A stretch of 64,000 bases of DNA, from contig CP064980.1 of assembly GCA_016699535.1 (NCBI GenBank), forward strand, positions 1 through 64,000, read 5' to 3'. Below the pieces are notes generated by a model, which was given only the letters and a program-made list of their open reading frames with translations, searched no databases and was not told the origin of the DNA. A program made the translations under genes and the position numbers. The stretch comes from Myxococcales bacterium. GTDB taxonomy: Bacteria; Myxococcota_A; Polyangia; Polyangiales; GCA-016699535. This document shows positions 9,448 to 18,126 of the stretch, piece by piece (positions within the stretch are counted from its first letter, which is position 1; each line of letters starts with the position of its first letter).

Positions 9448-9932
9448 GGCTCCACCCCTGCAGCGGTGGCCAGGGGCGCGACGTCGAAGCCCAGGCGATC
9501 GTACGCGCGCCACAGCACGCGGACGTAGCCGGGCTGCGGCGCCCAGGGCTCGAAGCCGTCCTCGGGCTGCAGGTACGTCGTCGCGCGTCGGCGCCGGCCG
9601 TGCTCGTCGAGCACCACCTTCACGACGCGCTCGTAGGCGAACGGATGGCCCTCGCAGCGGTCGAGCGCACGCAGGTCCGCCTCCTCGATGCGGTAGAGGA
9701 GCCCCTCGACGCGGGCGCCGCGTGCCCGCACGACGCTCGCGACGGCCCCGTCCCAGCGGTGGCTGAAGCCCCCGAAGGCGAGCGCGTAGTTGGGCAGCAC
9801 CGCAAGCGCCACGGGCTGCGCGCTCGCGCACCGCGAGCGCATCTGCTCGTCGTCGAGGTTCGAGCCGTACGCGAAGTAGAGCACCTGTCCCATCTTCTCA
9901 TCTCGCTGCGGGTCGAGACCCGCCGTAGTCAT
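9444..9932 (-). CDS. Gamma-glutamylcyclotransferase-like protein (first copy)
   Basis: A 162-residue GGCT-fold protein with LYFAYGSNLDDEQM, the hallmark loop, near residue 18, and RALDRCEGHPFAYERV, which carries the conserved acidic EGHP motif. The longer C-terminal part includes ATTYLQPEDGFEPWAPQPGY. ATG 9932 has GGAGG about 8 bases upstream. An internal ATG at 9893 (MGQVLYFAYG) is the alternative. The predicted reaction is cyclisation of gamma-glutamyl adducts. It lies 61 bases after the amidoligase gene, in the same transcription unit. Confidence 0.83.
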   Translation of the reverse strand: MTTAGLDPQRDEKMGQVLYFAYGSNLDDEQMRSRCASAQPVALAVLPNYALAFGGFSHRWDGAVASVVRARGARVEGLLYRIEEADLRALDRCEGHPFAYERVVKVVLDEHGRRRRATTYLQPEDGFEPWAPQPGYVRVLWRAYDRLGFDVAPLATAAGVEP

Positions 9933-9993
9933 CCATCGCCTCCGTTCGCGGGCGAGTCCAGGGCCGGCGTGCTGGCCGGCCCCGCGCCCGTCC

Positions 9994-10911
9994 TCACGCT
10001 GCTGCTCGGGCATCGACCACCTCCTCGCTCGCCGGAGCGTTCGGGGCCAGGCGGCGGTCGCGGCGCTCGCCCTTCCACGCCGCGGAGCCCGCGAGCTTCT
10101 TCGTCAGGTGCAGCCGCGCCGTCTTGAACTCGTCGCCGATGAGCCCGAGGTTCAGGAGCACCACCCGGAAGTCGTACTTGGCGGTGGCCGGGTTGAACTC
10201 GCGGCGCTTGCTCGACGCGGCCTTCGAGCCGAGGGCCTTCGCCGCCATCGCGAGCGCCAGCTGCACGTAGGCCTTCACCTCGCCCGCGTGCAGCGTCCCG
10301 TTGAAGTAGCGCAGCTCGATCGTGCCCCGGAAGAAGAGGCTGTTGAGGTTGAGCCCGTGGTAGCGCGTCTGGTCGTAGCGCTGCGGGCTCGTGTTCCGGT
10401 ACCCGTACCAGGCGTCGCTCACCTCCTGCATCGTCTTCGGGCGCCGCGCTTCGAGGCGCTGGATGAAGCTCGCGTCGATCGGGCGGCAGTAGCGGCTCAG
10501 GCGCGTCTCGCTGACCCCGAGCGCGTGCTCGAGGAGGCGCTCCTGCTTGTGCACCAGCTTCACCAGGTTCGTGACGCTCTTGGCGTCGAAGCGGCTGCCG
10601 TCGATGTGGATGTGGATGCCCGTCGAGGGGTCGGCCTTCGCGCCCGCGGTGCGCACCGCCCGGACGACGTTCTGCAGCTCGTCGATGTCGTCGTAGCCGA
10701 GGACCGGCGAGACGATCTCGCCGCTGTTCTCGCCGCCGCTGAGCGAGCCGTCCGGGACCACCTGCCAGCGGCGCCCGCGCGCGTCGGTGATGCGCCAGCT
10801 GCGGTACTCGTCGGCGACCGTGCCCCCGACCACGCTGTGGATGGCGCGGGCGAGCTTCTCGCGGCTCAGGCCCACCGTCTCGATCTCGATCCCGAATCGC
10901 AGCGTCTTCAT
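9994..10911 (-). CDS. Amidoligase-family (ATP-grasp-like COOH-NH2 ligase) protein
   Basis: 305 residues. LRFGIEIETVG opens the protein and is followed by GEIVSPVLGYDDI, GIHIHIDGSRF, RYHGLNLNSLFF and TIELRYFNGTL. These are the metal- and ATP-binding signatures of the putative amidoligase family (PF12224). Such enzymes are predicted to link an amino acid or amine to a carboxylate on a peptide or small molecule. Two GGCT-like genes follow and could reverse the link. A class 1 promoter-like motif (10962-10991) lies just upstream. The target could be a host protein, cell wall peptide or virion protein; the sequence does not tell. Confidence 0.85.
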   Translation of the reverse strand: MKTLRFGIEIETVGLSREKLARAIHSVVGGTVADEYRSWRITDARGRRWQVVPDGSLSGGENSGEIVSPVLGYDDIDELQNVVRAVRTAGAKADPSTGIHIHIDGSRFDAKSVTNLVKLVHKQERLLEHALGVSETRLSRYCRPIDASFIQRLEARRPKTMQEVSDAWYGYRNTSPQRYDQTRYHGLNLNSLFFRGTIELRYFNGTLHAGEVKAYVQLALAMAAKALGSKAASSKRREFNPATAKYDFRVVLLNLGLIGDEFKTARLHLTKKLAGSAAWKGERRDRRLAPNAPASEEVVDARAAA

Positions 10912-10961
10912 CGTCGTCGTCCTCGCGTTTCGCGCGGGGCCCAGTGCCCGTCGCGTGAGGA

Positions 10962-10991
10962 CATACAGGCTTCCGTTCGCGCCCCTAGCAA
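10962..10991 (-). promoter_or_regulatory. Class 1 promoter-like motif, copy B (before amidoligase)
   Basis: The minus strand reads TTGCTA, 18 bases ending CGGAAGCC, then TGTATG. It lies 50 bases upstream of the amidoligase ATG. The sequence beyond it (to about 11040) repeats the block upstream of copy A, including GAAAATACATC and CTATTCCAA. A short leader frame that begins in the motif (ATGTCC) ends in a TGA overlapping the amidoligase ATG. The surrounding gap 10912-11110 holds no other gene. Confidence 0.62.
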
Positions 10992-11110
10992 GGCCAGAAC
11001 ACGGCGCTTTCTGATGTATTTTCAGGCACTTGGAATAGGCGCGACCTTCCGCGGACTTGGGGCGTCGCGGCCGTCAGGCCACCGCGACGCCCCCCGGATC
11101 TCGGTGCCCT

Positions 11111-11728
<618 letters not shown>

Positions 11729-11837
11729 GGTCCGTCTCCTCGTCGGGCGCCGGGTACACGTCACCCTTCACGCGCGCGCCCTGGCTCGCGTGTCGGGCTG
11801 CGCTCCGCGATGGAGCGCTCTGTCGGTCAGTTCGTCG

Positions 11838-12125
11838 TCAGTCCTTCAAGTCGGCGAAGCACTCGAGGTCGATCGCGCGCGGGTCGCAGTGCACGAAGCT
11901 CGCGCTCCCGTCTGCGCGCACGTGCGCGACGTCGAGGCGATCGAGTTTCGTCACGCCGCCGAGTCGTGCGAGGACCTCGTCGTCCGTGAGGAAGTAGTCG
12001 TCCGCGTCGACGTTCACGTCGGGGCGCAGGGCGCCGCGCATCACGCCGAAGATGCGCACGCGCTGCCCGTTGAACCCGGGGATCTCGCTGCCGACGTACG
12101 TCGTCGTTGCGCCGATGACCTTCAT
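11838..12125 (-). CDS. Small hypothetical protein
   Basis: 95 residues. It starts MKVIGATTTYVGSEIPGFNG, an SH3-like beta-rich start, and ends DPRAIDLECFADLKD. There is no recognised family. ATG 12125 overlaps the stop of the upstream small gene by ATGA, so the two are co-translated. It belongs to the right-hand accessory region of the phage block, not to the structural genes. Confidence 0.6.
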   Translation of the reverse strand: MKVIGATTTYVGSEIPGFNGQRVRIFGVMRGALRPDVNVDADDYFLTDDEVLARLGGVTKLDRLDVAHVRADGSASFVHCDPRAIDLECFADLKD

Positions 12126-12325
12126 CGCTCCTCCTTCTTCGCGGCGGCGAGCCCCGCCCGGTACGCGGCCTCGAGCGCGGCGCGCAGCTGCCACACCGCG
12201 AGGTCGTGGAAGTCGAGGCTGTCCGAGCGGCGCGTCTCGAGCGTCGAGAGCCCGAGATGCTGCTTCGCGATGTCCTCGATGACCTTGCTGTCGCTGGCTG
12301 ATCGCTCGCGCTTCATGCGGGACAT
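12122..12325 (-). CDS. Small DUF6900-like protein
   Basis: 67 residues. The central AKQHLGLSTLETRRSDSLDF continues into HDLAVWQLRAALEAAYRAG. This pattern is found in short proteins on plasmids and phages (DUF6900-like, from memory). The first ATG (12325) lies inside the class 1 motif and is preceded by GGAAG at good spacing, so here the motif could also act as the translation start. ATG 12316 is an alternative. Function unknown. Confidence 0.55.
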   Translation of the reverse strand: MSRMKRERSASDSKVIEDIAKQHLGLSTLETRRSDSLDFHDLAVWQLRAALEAAYRAGLAAAKKEER

Positions 12326-12352
12326 ACAGGCTTCCGTTCGCGGGGCTAGCAA
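12323..12352 (-). promoter_or_regulatory. Class 1 promoter-like motif, copy C
   Basis: Minus strand: TTGCTA, 18 bases ending CGGAAGCC, TGTATG. The TGTATG overlaps the putative start of the 67-residue gene. Just upstream it shares GCGAGGTCGATTCT with copy D, so copies A/B and C/D form two sub-types outside the core. Confidence 0.58.
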
Positions 12353-12387
12353 GGTCGTTCCGAGAAGAATCGACCTCGCTGCTCCAC

Positions 12388-12660
12388 TCAGCGCGACGCG
12401 ACTCGCCACGCGGCCTTCGAGCCGTAGCGAAGCTGCTGGCCCTCGACGAGGAAGACGTCGTTCGGCGCGGTGCCCTTCTCGTAGCGGGGCTCCTCGCGCT
12501 CGTCGTCTTCGCAGTCCTCCTCGTCGTCGTCGACGAACTCCTCGCGCACCGCGACGCCGGCGACGGCGTTCTCGAAGGGCCAGCTCTCCTGGCTCATGAT
12601 CATCACCTCGGCGTCGGGGTCCTGGTCCTGCAGCAGCTCGATCAGCTCGCTCACCTTCAT
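12388..12660 (-). CDS. Small acidic hypothetical protein
   Basis: 90 residues starting MKVSELIELLQDQDPDAEVM, a motif seen in many short phage and bacterial proteins of unknown function. A strongly acidic middle, EEFVDDDEEDCEDDE, follows. ATG 12660 is chosen for its match to related short proteins. An in-frame ATG at 12714, inside class 1 copy D, would add 18 residues. Possible roles include an inhibitor or DNA mimic (speculative). Confidence 0.55.
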   Translation of the reverse strand: MKVSELIELLQDQDPDAEVMIMSQESWPFENAVAGVAVREEFVDDDEEDCEDDEREEPRYEKGTAPNDVFLVEGQQLRYGSKAAWRVASR

Positions 12661-12711
12661 CGTCGTGCTCCGCTTCGGGGTGGTCCGTGAATGCGCCCCG
12701 TTCGCGAGGGA

Positions 12712-12741
12712 CATACAGGCTTCCTTCTGCGGGCTATCCAA
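12712..12741 (-). promoter_or_regulatory. Class 1 promoter-like motif, copy D
   Basis: Minus strand: TTGGAT, 18 bases ending AGGAAGCC, TGTATG. The first hexamer differs from copies A-C at two positions, but spacing and the spacer end are kept. It lies ~50 bases upstream of ATG 12660. Its ATGTCC is in frame with that gene. Confidence 0.57.
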
Positions 12742-12782
12742 GGCGAAGAAGCGAGAATCGACCTCGCCAACGGAACTGCGCG

Positions 12783-13370
12783 TTACCGCGCGAGAAGCCC
12801 GGGCAGCCTCGCCAGATCGATCCACCCGCGCAGCACGCGGGCACCGACGCGGAGCGCGGTGGCGCCGACACCGAAGCTCGTCTCGCGGGCGCGCCCCGCG
12901 GGCTTGTTGACGCTGCTGTCCCAGAGCCCGTAGTCGAAGGTCGCGACGCGGCCGTGCTCCTCGTCGAGCCGCTCGAGCACGCAGACATGCTCGGGCGGTG
13001 CGAGGTACAGGATGTCGCCGGGCCTCGGTCGCAGGTCGCGCTTCGCCCAGACGAACGCGTCGCCGGTCGCGAAGACGAGCCGCGAGAGGTTCGTGCCGCT
13101 CTGCCACGGCGCGCGACCGCCGTCGTCGTCGCGATTGAGGACGCGCTCGTCGCGGAAGCCCAGCTCACGCAGCACGTAGTGCGCGAGGTCGCCGCAGGCC
13201 GAGTAGCCCTTCCAGCGGTTGCGCCCCTCGGTGACGAGCTCGAACACGGGGTCGCCGAGCACGCGGCCCGCGGCTCCGTTGCAGGCGAAGCGCGCCGCCT
13301 CGACGGCGGCGGCACGGAGCGTGGCCTCGTCGACGAAGCGACGCGCGGGCGGCGAGGCCTGCGCGTTCAT
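12783..13370 (-). CDS. CHAP/NlpC-P60-like cysteine hydrolase, probable lysis enzyme
   Basis: 195 residues. A catalytic-Cys-like motif YSACGDLAHYVLRELGF (about residue 57) and a His-containing PGDILYLAPPEHVCVLERL (about 120) are spaced as in papain-like peptidoglycan hydrolases. No signal peptide is seen. It starts at ATG 13370 in a TGATG overlap with the holin-like gene and lies next to an amidase, so a lysis cassette is likely. The family assignment rests on Cys/His context only. Confidence 0.55.
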   Translation of the reverse strand: MNAQASPPARRFVDEATLRAAAVEAARFACNGAAGRVLGDPVFELVTEGRNRWKGYSACGDLAHYVLRELGFRDERVLNRDDDGGRAPWQSGTNLSRLVFATGDAFVWAKRDLRPRPGDILYLAPPEHVCVLERLDEEHGRVATFDYGLWDSSVNKPAGRARETSFGVGATALRVGARVLRGWIDLARLPGLLAR

Positions 13371-13606
13371 CACGCCGCCTTGTCGTGCAGGTCCTCGATC
13401 GCGTCCTTGAGCGCGACGAGCGCGGCCTCGACCTTGGTGACGGCCTCCGTCTGCGCGCGGCCCATCTCCGCGACCTTGTCGAACAGCTCGCGGAGCGCGG
13501 CGTCCTTCTTCTCGTTGATGCGCCAGAAGGCCCAGCCGAGGACCGCCACGAGCCCGTAAGGGCCGGTCGCCTGAAGCCACGTCGCGATGGTGCTGAACTC
13601 GTTCAT
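13370..13606 (-). CDS. Holin-like small membrane protein
   Basis: 78 residues. There is a single membrane segment near the N-terminus (GPYGLVAVLGWAFWRI, ~14-29), followed by a charged coiled-coil-like tail ending DLHDKAA. Size, topology and position between two peptidoglycan hydrolases fit a phage holin or its accessory. ATG 13606 is preceded by GAGGAGAACGAC. It overlaps the downstream hydrolase by TGATG. Confidence 0.65.
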   Translation of the reverse strand: MNEFSTIATWLQATGPYGLVAVLGWAFWRINEKKDAALRELFDKVAEMGRAQTEAVTKVEAALVALKDAIEDLHDKAA

Positions 13607-13622
13607 GTCGTTCTCCTCGTCG

Positions 13623-14360
13623 TCAGGCCACGGGCGTGGCGGGAAGCAGGTCTCGAACGTCAGCGGCGCGACGCACGCCCGTCGAGCGCCGCACCGCCTC
13701 CTCGAACGCGACGTCCGGAGCGAGCCCGACCTCGAGACGCAGCCACGCGTAGAGGACCAGCCACGCGCCGTCGGCGTGTCCGAAGTAGTGGTGCGCGAGC
13801 ACGCCGGGTAGCGCCTTGCTTGCCTCGGCGAGCGGCCCGAGCTGGAAGCTCGCGGCACGCAGCCCTGGCCAGCGACGCGGCACCTCGAGGCCCGGCGCCG
13901 GCGCACTCGTCGCCCACCGCACGAGCGAGGCCACCGCCTCGGCCTGGGCGGGCGTCGGCAGCACGTACAGCCCCTCGTGTGCCCACGGAGCCTTGATGCT
14001 CCGCTCCCACGGGAGGCCCTTGCGGAGGAGCCGCGGGTAGTATGGGTTCACGACCTCCACGCCGAACGACGGGCCGTTGTGCGCGGGCCCCGCATGCCAG
14101 AGCACGTCGCTCGCGAGGTCGCCGTGCTGGGTCAGCGCGCCGTCCGGTCCCAGGACCAGATGCACGCTGAGCCCGCGCTTCTTCAGCACGGCGATCGTCG
14201 AATCGACGCTGCGCGTGACGGTCTCGTGGATGACGAGCTCGGTCGCGCGCGTGCGCTTGCCCTTCGACGCGAAGCGCGCCGTGCCGTCGTCGAGGAACGT
14301 CCGGACGGGCACGCTGTCGGGCGCGCTGGTAGCAAGGCCGCGGACGACAAGCCCGCTCAC
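13623..14360 (-). CDS. N-acetylmuramoyl-L-alanine amidase (Amidase_2), endolysin
   Basis: 245 residues. The N-terminal half shows the Amidase_2/PGRP zinc site: ELVIHETVTRSVDSTIAVL (first His), VHLVLGPDGALTQH, VLWHAGPAHNGPSFGVEVVN (second His). The later half, residues ~120-245, is unrecognised and may bind substrate. It cleaves the bond between muramic acid and the stem peptide during host lysis. It starts in an ATGA overlap with the zinc-ribbon gene and precedes the holin. Confidence 0.82.
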   Translation of the reverse strand: MSGLVVRGLATSAPDSVPVRTFLDDGTARFASKGKRTRATELVIHETVTRSVDSTIAVLKKRGLSVHLVLGPDGALTQHGDLASDVLWHAGPAHNGPSFGVEVVNPYYPRLLRKGLPWERSIKAPWAHEGLYVLPTPAQAEAVASLVRWATSAPAPGLEVPRRWPGLRAASFQLGPLAEASKALPGVLAHHYFGHADGAWLVLYAWLRLEVGLAPDVAFEEAVRRSTGVRRAADVRDLLPATPVA

Positions 14361-14791
14361 TGCCCAGGCTCCTTCACGCGGGCGGCCTCGGGAACGCGCG
14401 CCTCGATCTTCAGCCCACGCGGGAACCAGCGCGCGACGTCCTCGGCCGCCACCGGCTTCGCGAGCTTCGCGTCCACTCGCCCCTGCTGGTCCTTGAGCGG
14501 CGGGATGACCCGCTTGCGCTTCACCAGCTCGGCGTGGACCTCGTCGACGAGCATCCGGTGGAGGTGGCCGAAGCTGCCCGGCGCCGGGTGCCCGGGCTCG
14601 TCATCCGGCGAGCGAAGCAGGAACTCCGTCGAGCGACACGTCGGGCACGCGGGGAGCGGGACCACGCTCGCGTCGGTCTGGTCGTCGCGGGCGACTCCGA
14701 CCTCGAGCGAGTCGAGCACGATGCGGTTCTCGGCGGCGCACTTGCCGCAGCGTTGAAGGACCTCGGTGGCGTTCAGCTCGTGGATCGACAT
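14357..14791 (-). CDS. Zinc-ribbon protein near the fibre gene
   Basis: 144 residues. Two Cys pairs, CGKC (residues ~15-18) and CPTC (~49-52), form a zinc ribbon. A C-terminal region with FGHLHRMLVDEVHAELVKR follows. ATG 14791 has GAGGAGG at proper spacing, 10 bases after the stop of the fibre gene. It may be a fibre-assembly factor or an unrelated accessory; the sequence does not decide. Confidence 0.6.
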   Translation of the reverse strand: MSIHELNATEVLQRCGKCAAENRIVLDSLEVGVARDDQTDASVVPLPACPTCRSTEFLLRSPDDEPGHPAPGSFGHLHRMLVDEVHAELVKRKRVIPPLKDQQGRVDAKLAKPVAAEDVARWFPRGLKIEARVPEAARVKEPGQ

Positions 14792-14801
14792 CGAGGCCTC
14801 C

Positions 14802-16706
14802 TCAGGCGACCGCCGTGTACGTGCCGAACCACCAGACCGTCCCGAGCGCCGGAATGGTTTGGTAGCTGAAGTAGCCGAACCCATCGCGATCGACGGTGAA
14901 CGTCGACGGGTTCCCCGTGAAGCCGCCCGACTGACTGAGCGACGAGAACGTGATCGACGACGGCGACGCCGGGAAGCGGTTGCGGAAGTTCGTCGCGCCG
15001 CCGCCCGCGAGCGTGCGCGTCGCGTTGTCGGCGTTCGAGTACTCCATCCCGAGGCGGCCGACCTCCTGGACGCTGCCCGTCAGCTCGAACGCCGAGTTCG
15101 TGGTGCTGCTCATCGGCAGATTCCACGAGCGATCCCACGTCGTGAACGTCGCCTCGTTGTTGAAGTCGTGGAGGAACTCGAGCGAGTTGCGACCGAAGCG
15201 GAAGGCCGCCGAGTTGTAGAGCGTGCTGTCGCGCGTCCAGCCGGCGCCGTTCCACGAGGCGTTCAGCGTGAACCAGACGGAGTCGCTGTCCGCGTAGATG
15301 CGCAGGTGCGTAGGCGCGGTGCCCGACGCATTCGAGTCGAGGATGAGCGCCTTCGAGCCGCCGAGCGCGGGCTGCCGGATCGTTCGGTGCTGGCCGGGGT
15401 TCGCCTCGTTGCCGCGGAAGTGGTCGCCCTCGACGGCGTCCAGGATCTCGGCGAGCGAGGTCTCGACGTTCACCGCGTTGAGGTTGTTGCCGGCGTCGGC
15501 GACGGAGATGGCCGACGCCGCGTGGGCGCCCGCGGCCTGGTTCACGTGGCCGTTGAGGCCGCCGAGCAGCGTCACGAGAGCCGCTCGCAGCGTGCCCGCA
15601 CCGATGGCCGTGGGCGCGCCGGCGATGGCGTCGACGCCCACGAGGCCCGCGCCCGGAGCCGAGGCGCCGGTCGCCAGGAGGTCGGTGACGATCTCCTGCA
15701 GCTGCGACTGCACGTTGATGCCCGCGATGTTGTTGTGCGCCGTCGCAGCGATGGCGCTGGCTGCGTGCGCTCCGGTCGCAGCGCTCACGTGCGTGTTCAG
15801 GAAGCCGAGGAGCGCGGCGAGCTGCGTCTTCACGGTGCCAGCGGCCAGCGCGTTCGGAGCACCGGCCGACGCGTCGACGCCGACGCGGGTGGCACCGGAC
15901 GAGCCCACGGCGCCGGTCGTGAGGTCGTCGACGACCTCGTCGATGGCCGCCTGCACATTGGCGGCGCCGACGAAGCCGTGCGCAACGTAGTCGACGGCGG
16001 TCGCGGCGTGCCGGCGTGCCGCCGCGGTGAAGTGGTCGCGCAGCTCCGCGTCCACCTCGTCGAGCGAGGCCTGCACCGTAGCCGCGAGCGGGGCGAGGAT
16101 GCTCCAAGCCCCCGTCACGACGGAGACCGAGGAGCCCTGCGCGAAGATGAAGGCCTGCCGTCGCGAGGTGTCGAGGTCGGCGACGAGGATCTGCGTCTGC
16201 CCGGGGCGTCGCCGCACGTCGCAGAGCAGCAGCTCGTCGGCCTGCAGCGCCGCCTTGGGCGCGACGCCGATGGCGCCCTCGGGCGCCTGACGGACCACGA
16301 GCTCGAACGACTCGTCACGCCGGAAGAACACCTGCTGCGAGTTGCCGTCCGTCCGGGGATCGGAGAGCAGCCGCTTGAAGCGGAGGAAGATGCCGAGCCA
16401 GCGCTCGTTGCCGACGGTCGCCACGTCGGTCGGGATGCCGACGAGGTCGACGGCGCAGTCCACCGTCTGGCCGGTGCCGAAGAACATGCGCTGGCCGAGG
16501 TTGTCGTAGGCGCGCGCCGGTGCGGTCAGGTCGACCGTGAGGTCCGGTACCGGCGAGTGCGGCGCGGGGACAGCACCCGCGACGATGCCGTAGATGTTCA
16601 GGTCCGCGGCGAGGTCCCGGTCGGCCTTCTCGAGCAAGGCGAACGCGAGGTCGAGCTCGGCCTCGGTGACGCGCTGGCGGAAGTAGAAGTCGACGCGATC
16701 GGCCAT
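14802..16706 (-). CDS. Tail fibre / receptor-binding protein
   Basis: 634 residues. The N-terminal third (MADRVDFYFRQRVTEAELD onward) looks like a baseplate-attachment domain. The middle holds three degenerate repeats of the type NVQAAIDEVVDDL, GINVQSQLQEIVTDLL and AVNVETSLAEILDAVEG, separated by Ala/Gly-rich stretches. Such periodic stalks occur in trimeric fibres. The C-terminal ~200 residues are rich in Trp, Asn, Ser and aromatic residues and likely form the receptor-binding head. It lies last among the tail genes, and a class 2 motif precedes it. Confidence 0.75.
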   Translation of the reverse strand: MADRVDFYFRQRVTEAELDLAFALLEKADRDLAADLNIYGIVAGAVPAPHSPVPDLTVDLTAPARAYDNLGQRMFFGTGQTVDCAVDLVGIPTDVATVGNERWLGIFLRFKRLLSDPRTDGNSQQVFFRRDESFELVVRQAPEGAIGVAPKAALQADELLLCDVRRRPGQTQILVADLDTSRRQAFIFAQGSSVSVVTGAWSILAPLAATVQASLDEVDAELRDHFTAAARRHAATAVDYVAHGFVGAANVQAAIDEVVDDLTTGAVGSSGATRVGVDASAGAPNALAAGTVKTQLAALLGFLNTHVSAATGAHAASAIAATAHNNIAGINVQSQLQEIVTDLLATGASAPGAGLVGVDAIAGAPTAIGAGTLRAALVTLLGGLNGHVNQAAGAHAASAISVADAGNNLNAVNVETSLAEILDAVEGDHFRGNEANPGQHRTIRQPALGGSKALILDSNASGTAPTHLRIYADSDSVWFTLNASWNGAGWTRDSTLYNSAAFRFGRNSLEFLHDFNNEATFTTWDRSWNLPMSSTTNSAFELTGSVQEVGRLGMEYSNADNATRTLAGGGATNFRNRFPASPSSITFSSLSQSGGFTGNPSTFTVDRDGFGYFSYQTIPALGTVWWFGTYTAVA

Positions 16707-16741
16707 GTCCTTGCCTCGGAGCGCACGGGGCCCTCCGGTGA

Positions 16742-16773
16742 GGCAAAGCCGGCCGACGCGGCTCTCGGGGACA
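16742..16773 (-). promoter_or_regulatory. Class 2 phage motif, before tail fibre
   Basis: The minus strand reads TGTCCC, a 20-base spacer containing CGAGAGCCG, then TTTGCC. It falls in the gap between the stop at 16779 and the fibre ATG at 16706. It is one of eight copies in the window, all near gene starts of phage transcription units. Confidence 0.6.
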
Positions 16774-16778
16774 GGCCT

Positions 16779-18116
16779 TCAGTGCAGGTCCGTGGTCTCC
16801 CCCAGGTCGCTGAGACCCAGCTCCCAGTGGTTCGGCAGGATGGGCGGGAGCGGCTCGACCAGATCGACGAAGTGGGTGTGCGCGGGCTTGAGGTACTCGA
16901 CGATGGCGCGGAGCTGCCGGCGCTCGCGATCGGCCAGGATGCGCGCGACCTCGACGTTGAAGGCGTACCGGGCGAAGCGGTCCGAGGGCCCGAGGACCCA
17001 GTCGATGCCCAGCTCGGACTCGCCGAGGATGAGCGTGTCGGCGTTGAACGGCGAGATGGCCGAGATGTCGATGCCGAGGAAGAAGCGGATCGCGTTCTGG
17101 ATGCCCTTCGCCGTCCCCTTCTGCCGGTACATCTCGACGAGCACCGACGCGAGTCGGCGCTTCCCCATGGTGTCGAGCTCGAACGGGAACGGGTTGCCGA
17201 GGTCGCGGAGGATGAGGTCGAGGAAGGCCTCGGGCGCGCGCTCGAAGTCGAAGATGTCCGGCCAGCGATCCACGTCGGCCAGCAGCAGGTCGGTCACCTC
17301 CTGCAGGCAGGCGATGAACCGGAAAAGGTCCCCGGTCTGATCGTCGCGGCGGTTGTGCTTGGGGAGCATCCGCCAGAGGTCGAAGCGGCGCGTCTGCGGT
17401 CGCGCGGGGCGGAACCCCGTGAAGGTCGCGCGGTCGTAAGGCGCGAGGACGACGTTGCCGAACAGGTCCGTGACGCCGAGCGCCACGACCTCGTGCACGA
17501 CGTCCGGGGTCATCTCGGTGTCGAGCGTGAGCAGCACGACGCTGCCGTCGATGGCCGAAGCCACGACGGCCAACGGCACGGCCGGCGCTCCCATCGGCGT
17601 CAGGACAAAGCTCGAGCCGCCCGGGAGCAGGACGGGCTCGTCGAAGGCGACGCGCACCGTCTTCTGCGCGAGCGCCTGCGCTCCGACGACCCGCGGCGCC
17701 GTCCGGTCCTCGACGACGAACGAGTACACCTCGTCGACGGAGGCGGCACCGCCCACCGTCTGCCCGGCCACGCGCACCGAGACCGTGGCGAGGCTCGCCA
17801 TCGGAACCACCGGGTGCAGCACGACGCGAAGCGTGTCCGCCGTCTGCGTGGCGCCGGCGAGCGGGCCGGCGAAGGCGGCGGTGATCTCCGGCAGCGCGCC
17901 GCCGTCGAAGGCCAGCACCCCGTCGACCCAGACGTGCACGCTGGCTCGGTTCACGCCGTCCGCGCCGGTGTCGATCAGCTCGAGGGCGAGCGTCGCGTCG
18001 ACGGGCACGCCGGTCTCGCCCGGGCTCGGGTCACGGTTCACGACCACCAGCCGCGGCGTGCTCACGACGAGCGCGACGCTGTCGACGTAGAGCGCGGGAA
18101 GCTCGAGCGTGCTCAT
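16779..18116 (-). CDS. Ig-like domain fused to P2 gpI-like tail protein
   Basis: 445 residues. The first ~230 are Ig-like (bacterial SbsA/Big-type pattern: DPSPGETGVPVDATLAL, RTAPRVVGAQALAQKTVRVA, VTDLFGNVVLAPYD). The C-terminal half is a phage tail protein I domain: LLLADVDRWPDIFDFERAP, RLASVLVEMYRQKGTAKGIQ and AIRFFLGIDI. GpI sits at the baseplate edge and links the wedge to fibres. The added Ig module may extend or shield the baseplate surface. It precedes the fibre gene, consistent with that job. Confidence 0.78.
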   Translation of the reverse strand: MSTLELPALYVDSVALVVSTPRLVVVNRDPSPGETGVPVDATLALELIDTGADGVNRASVHVWVDGVLAFDGGALPEITAAFAGPLAGATQTADTLRVVLHPVVPMASLATVSVRVAGQTVGGAASVDEVYSFVVEDRTAPRVVGAQALAQKTVRVAFDEPVLLPGGSSFVLTPMGAPAVPLAVVASAIDGSVVLLTLDTEMTPDVVHEVVALGVTDLFGNVVLAPYDRATFTGFRPARPQTRRFDLWRMLPKHNRRDDQTGDLFRFIACLQEVTDLLLADVDRWPDIFDFERAPEAFLDLILRDLGNPFPFELDTMGKRRLASVLVEMYRQKGTAKGIQNAIRFFLGIDISAISPFNADTLILGESELGIDWVLGPSDRFARYAFNVEVARILADRERRQLRAIVEYLKPAHTHFVDLVEPLPPILPNHWELGLSDLGETTDLH

Positions 18117-18126
18117 GCCGGTGCCC

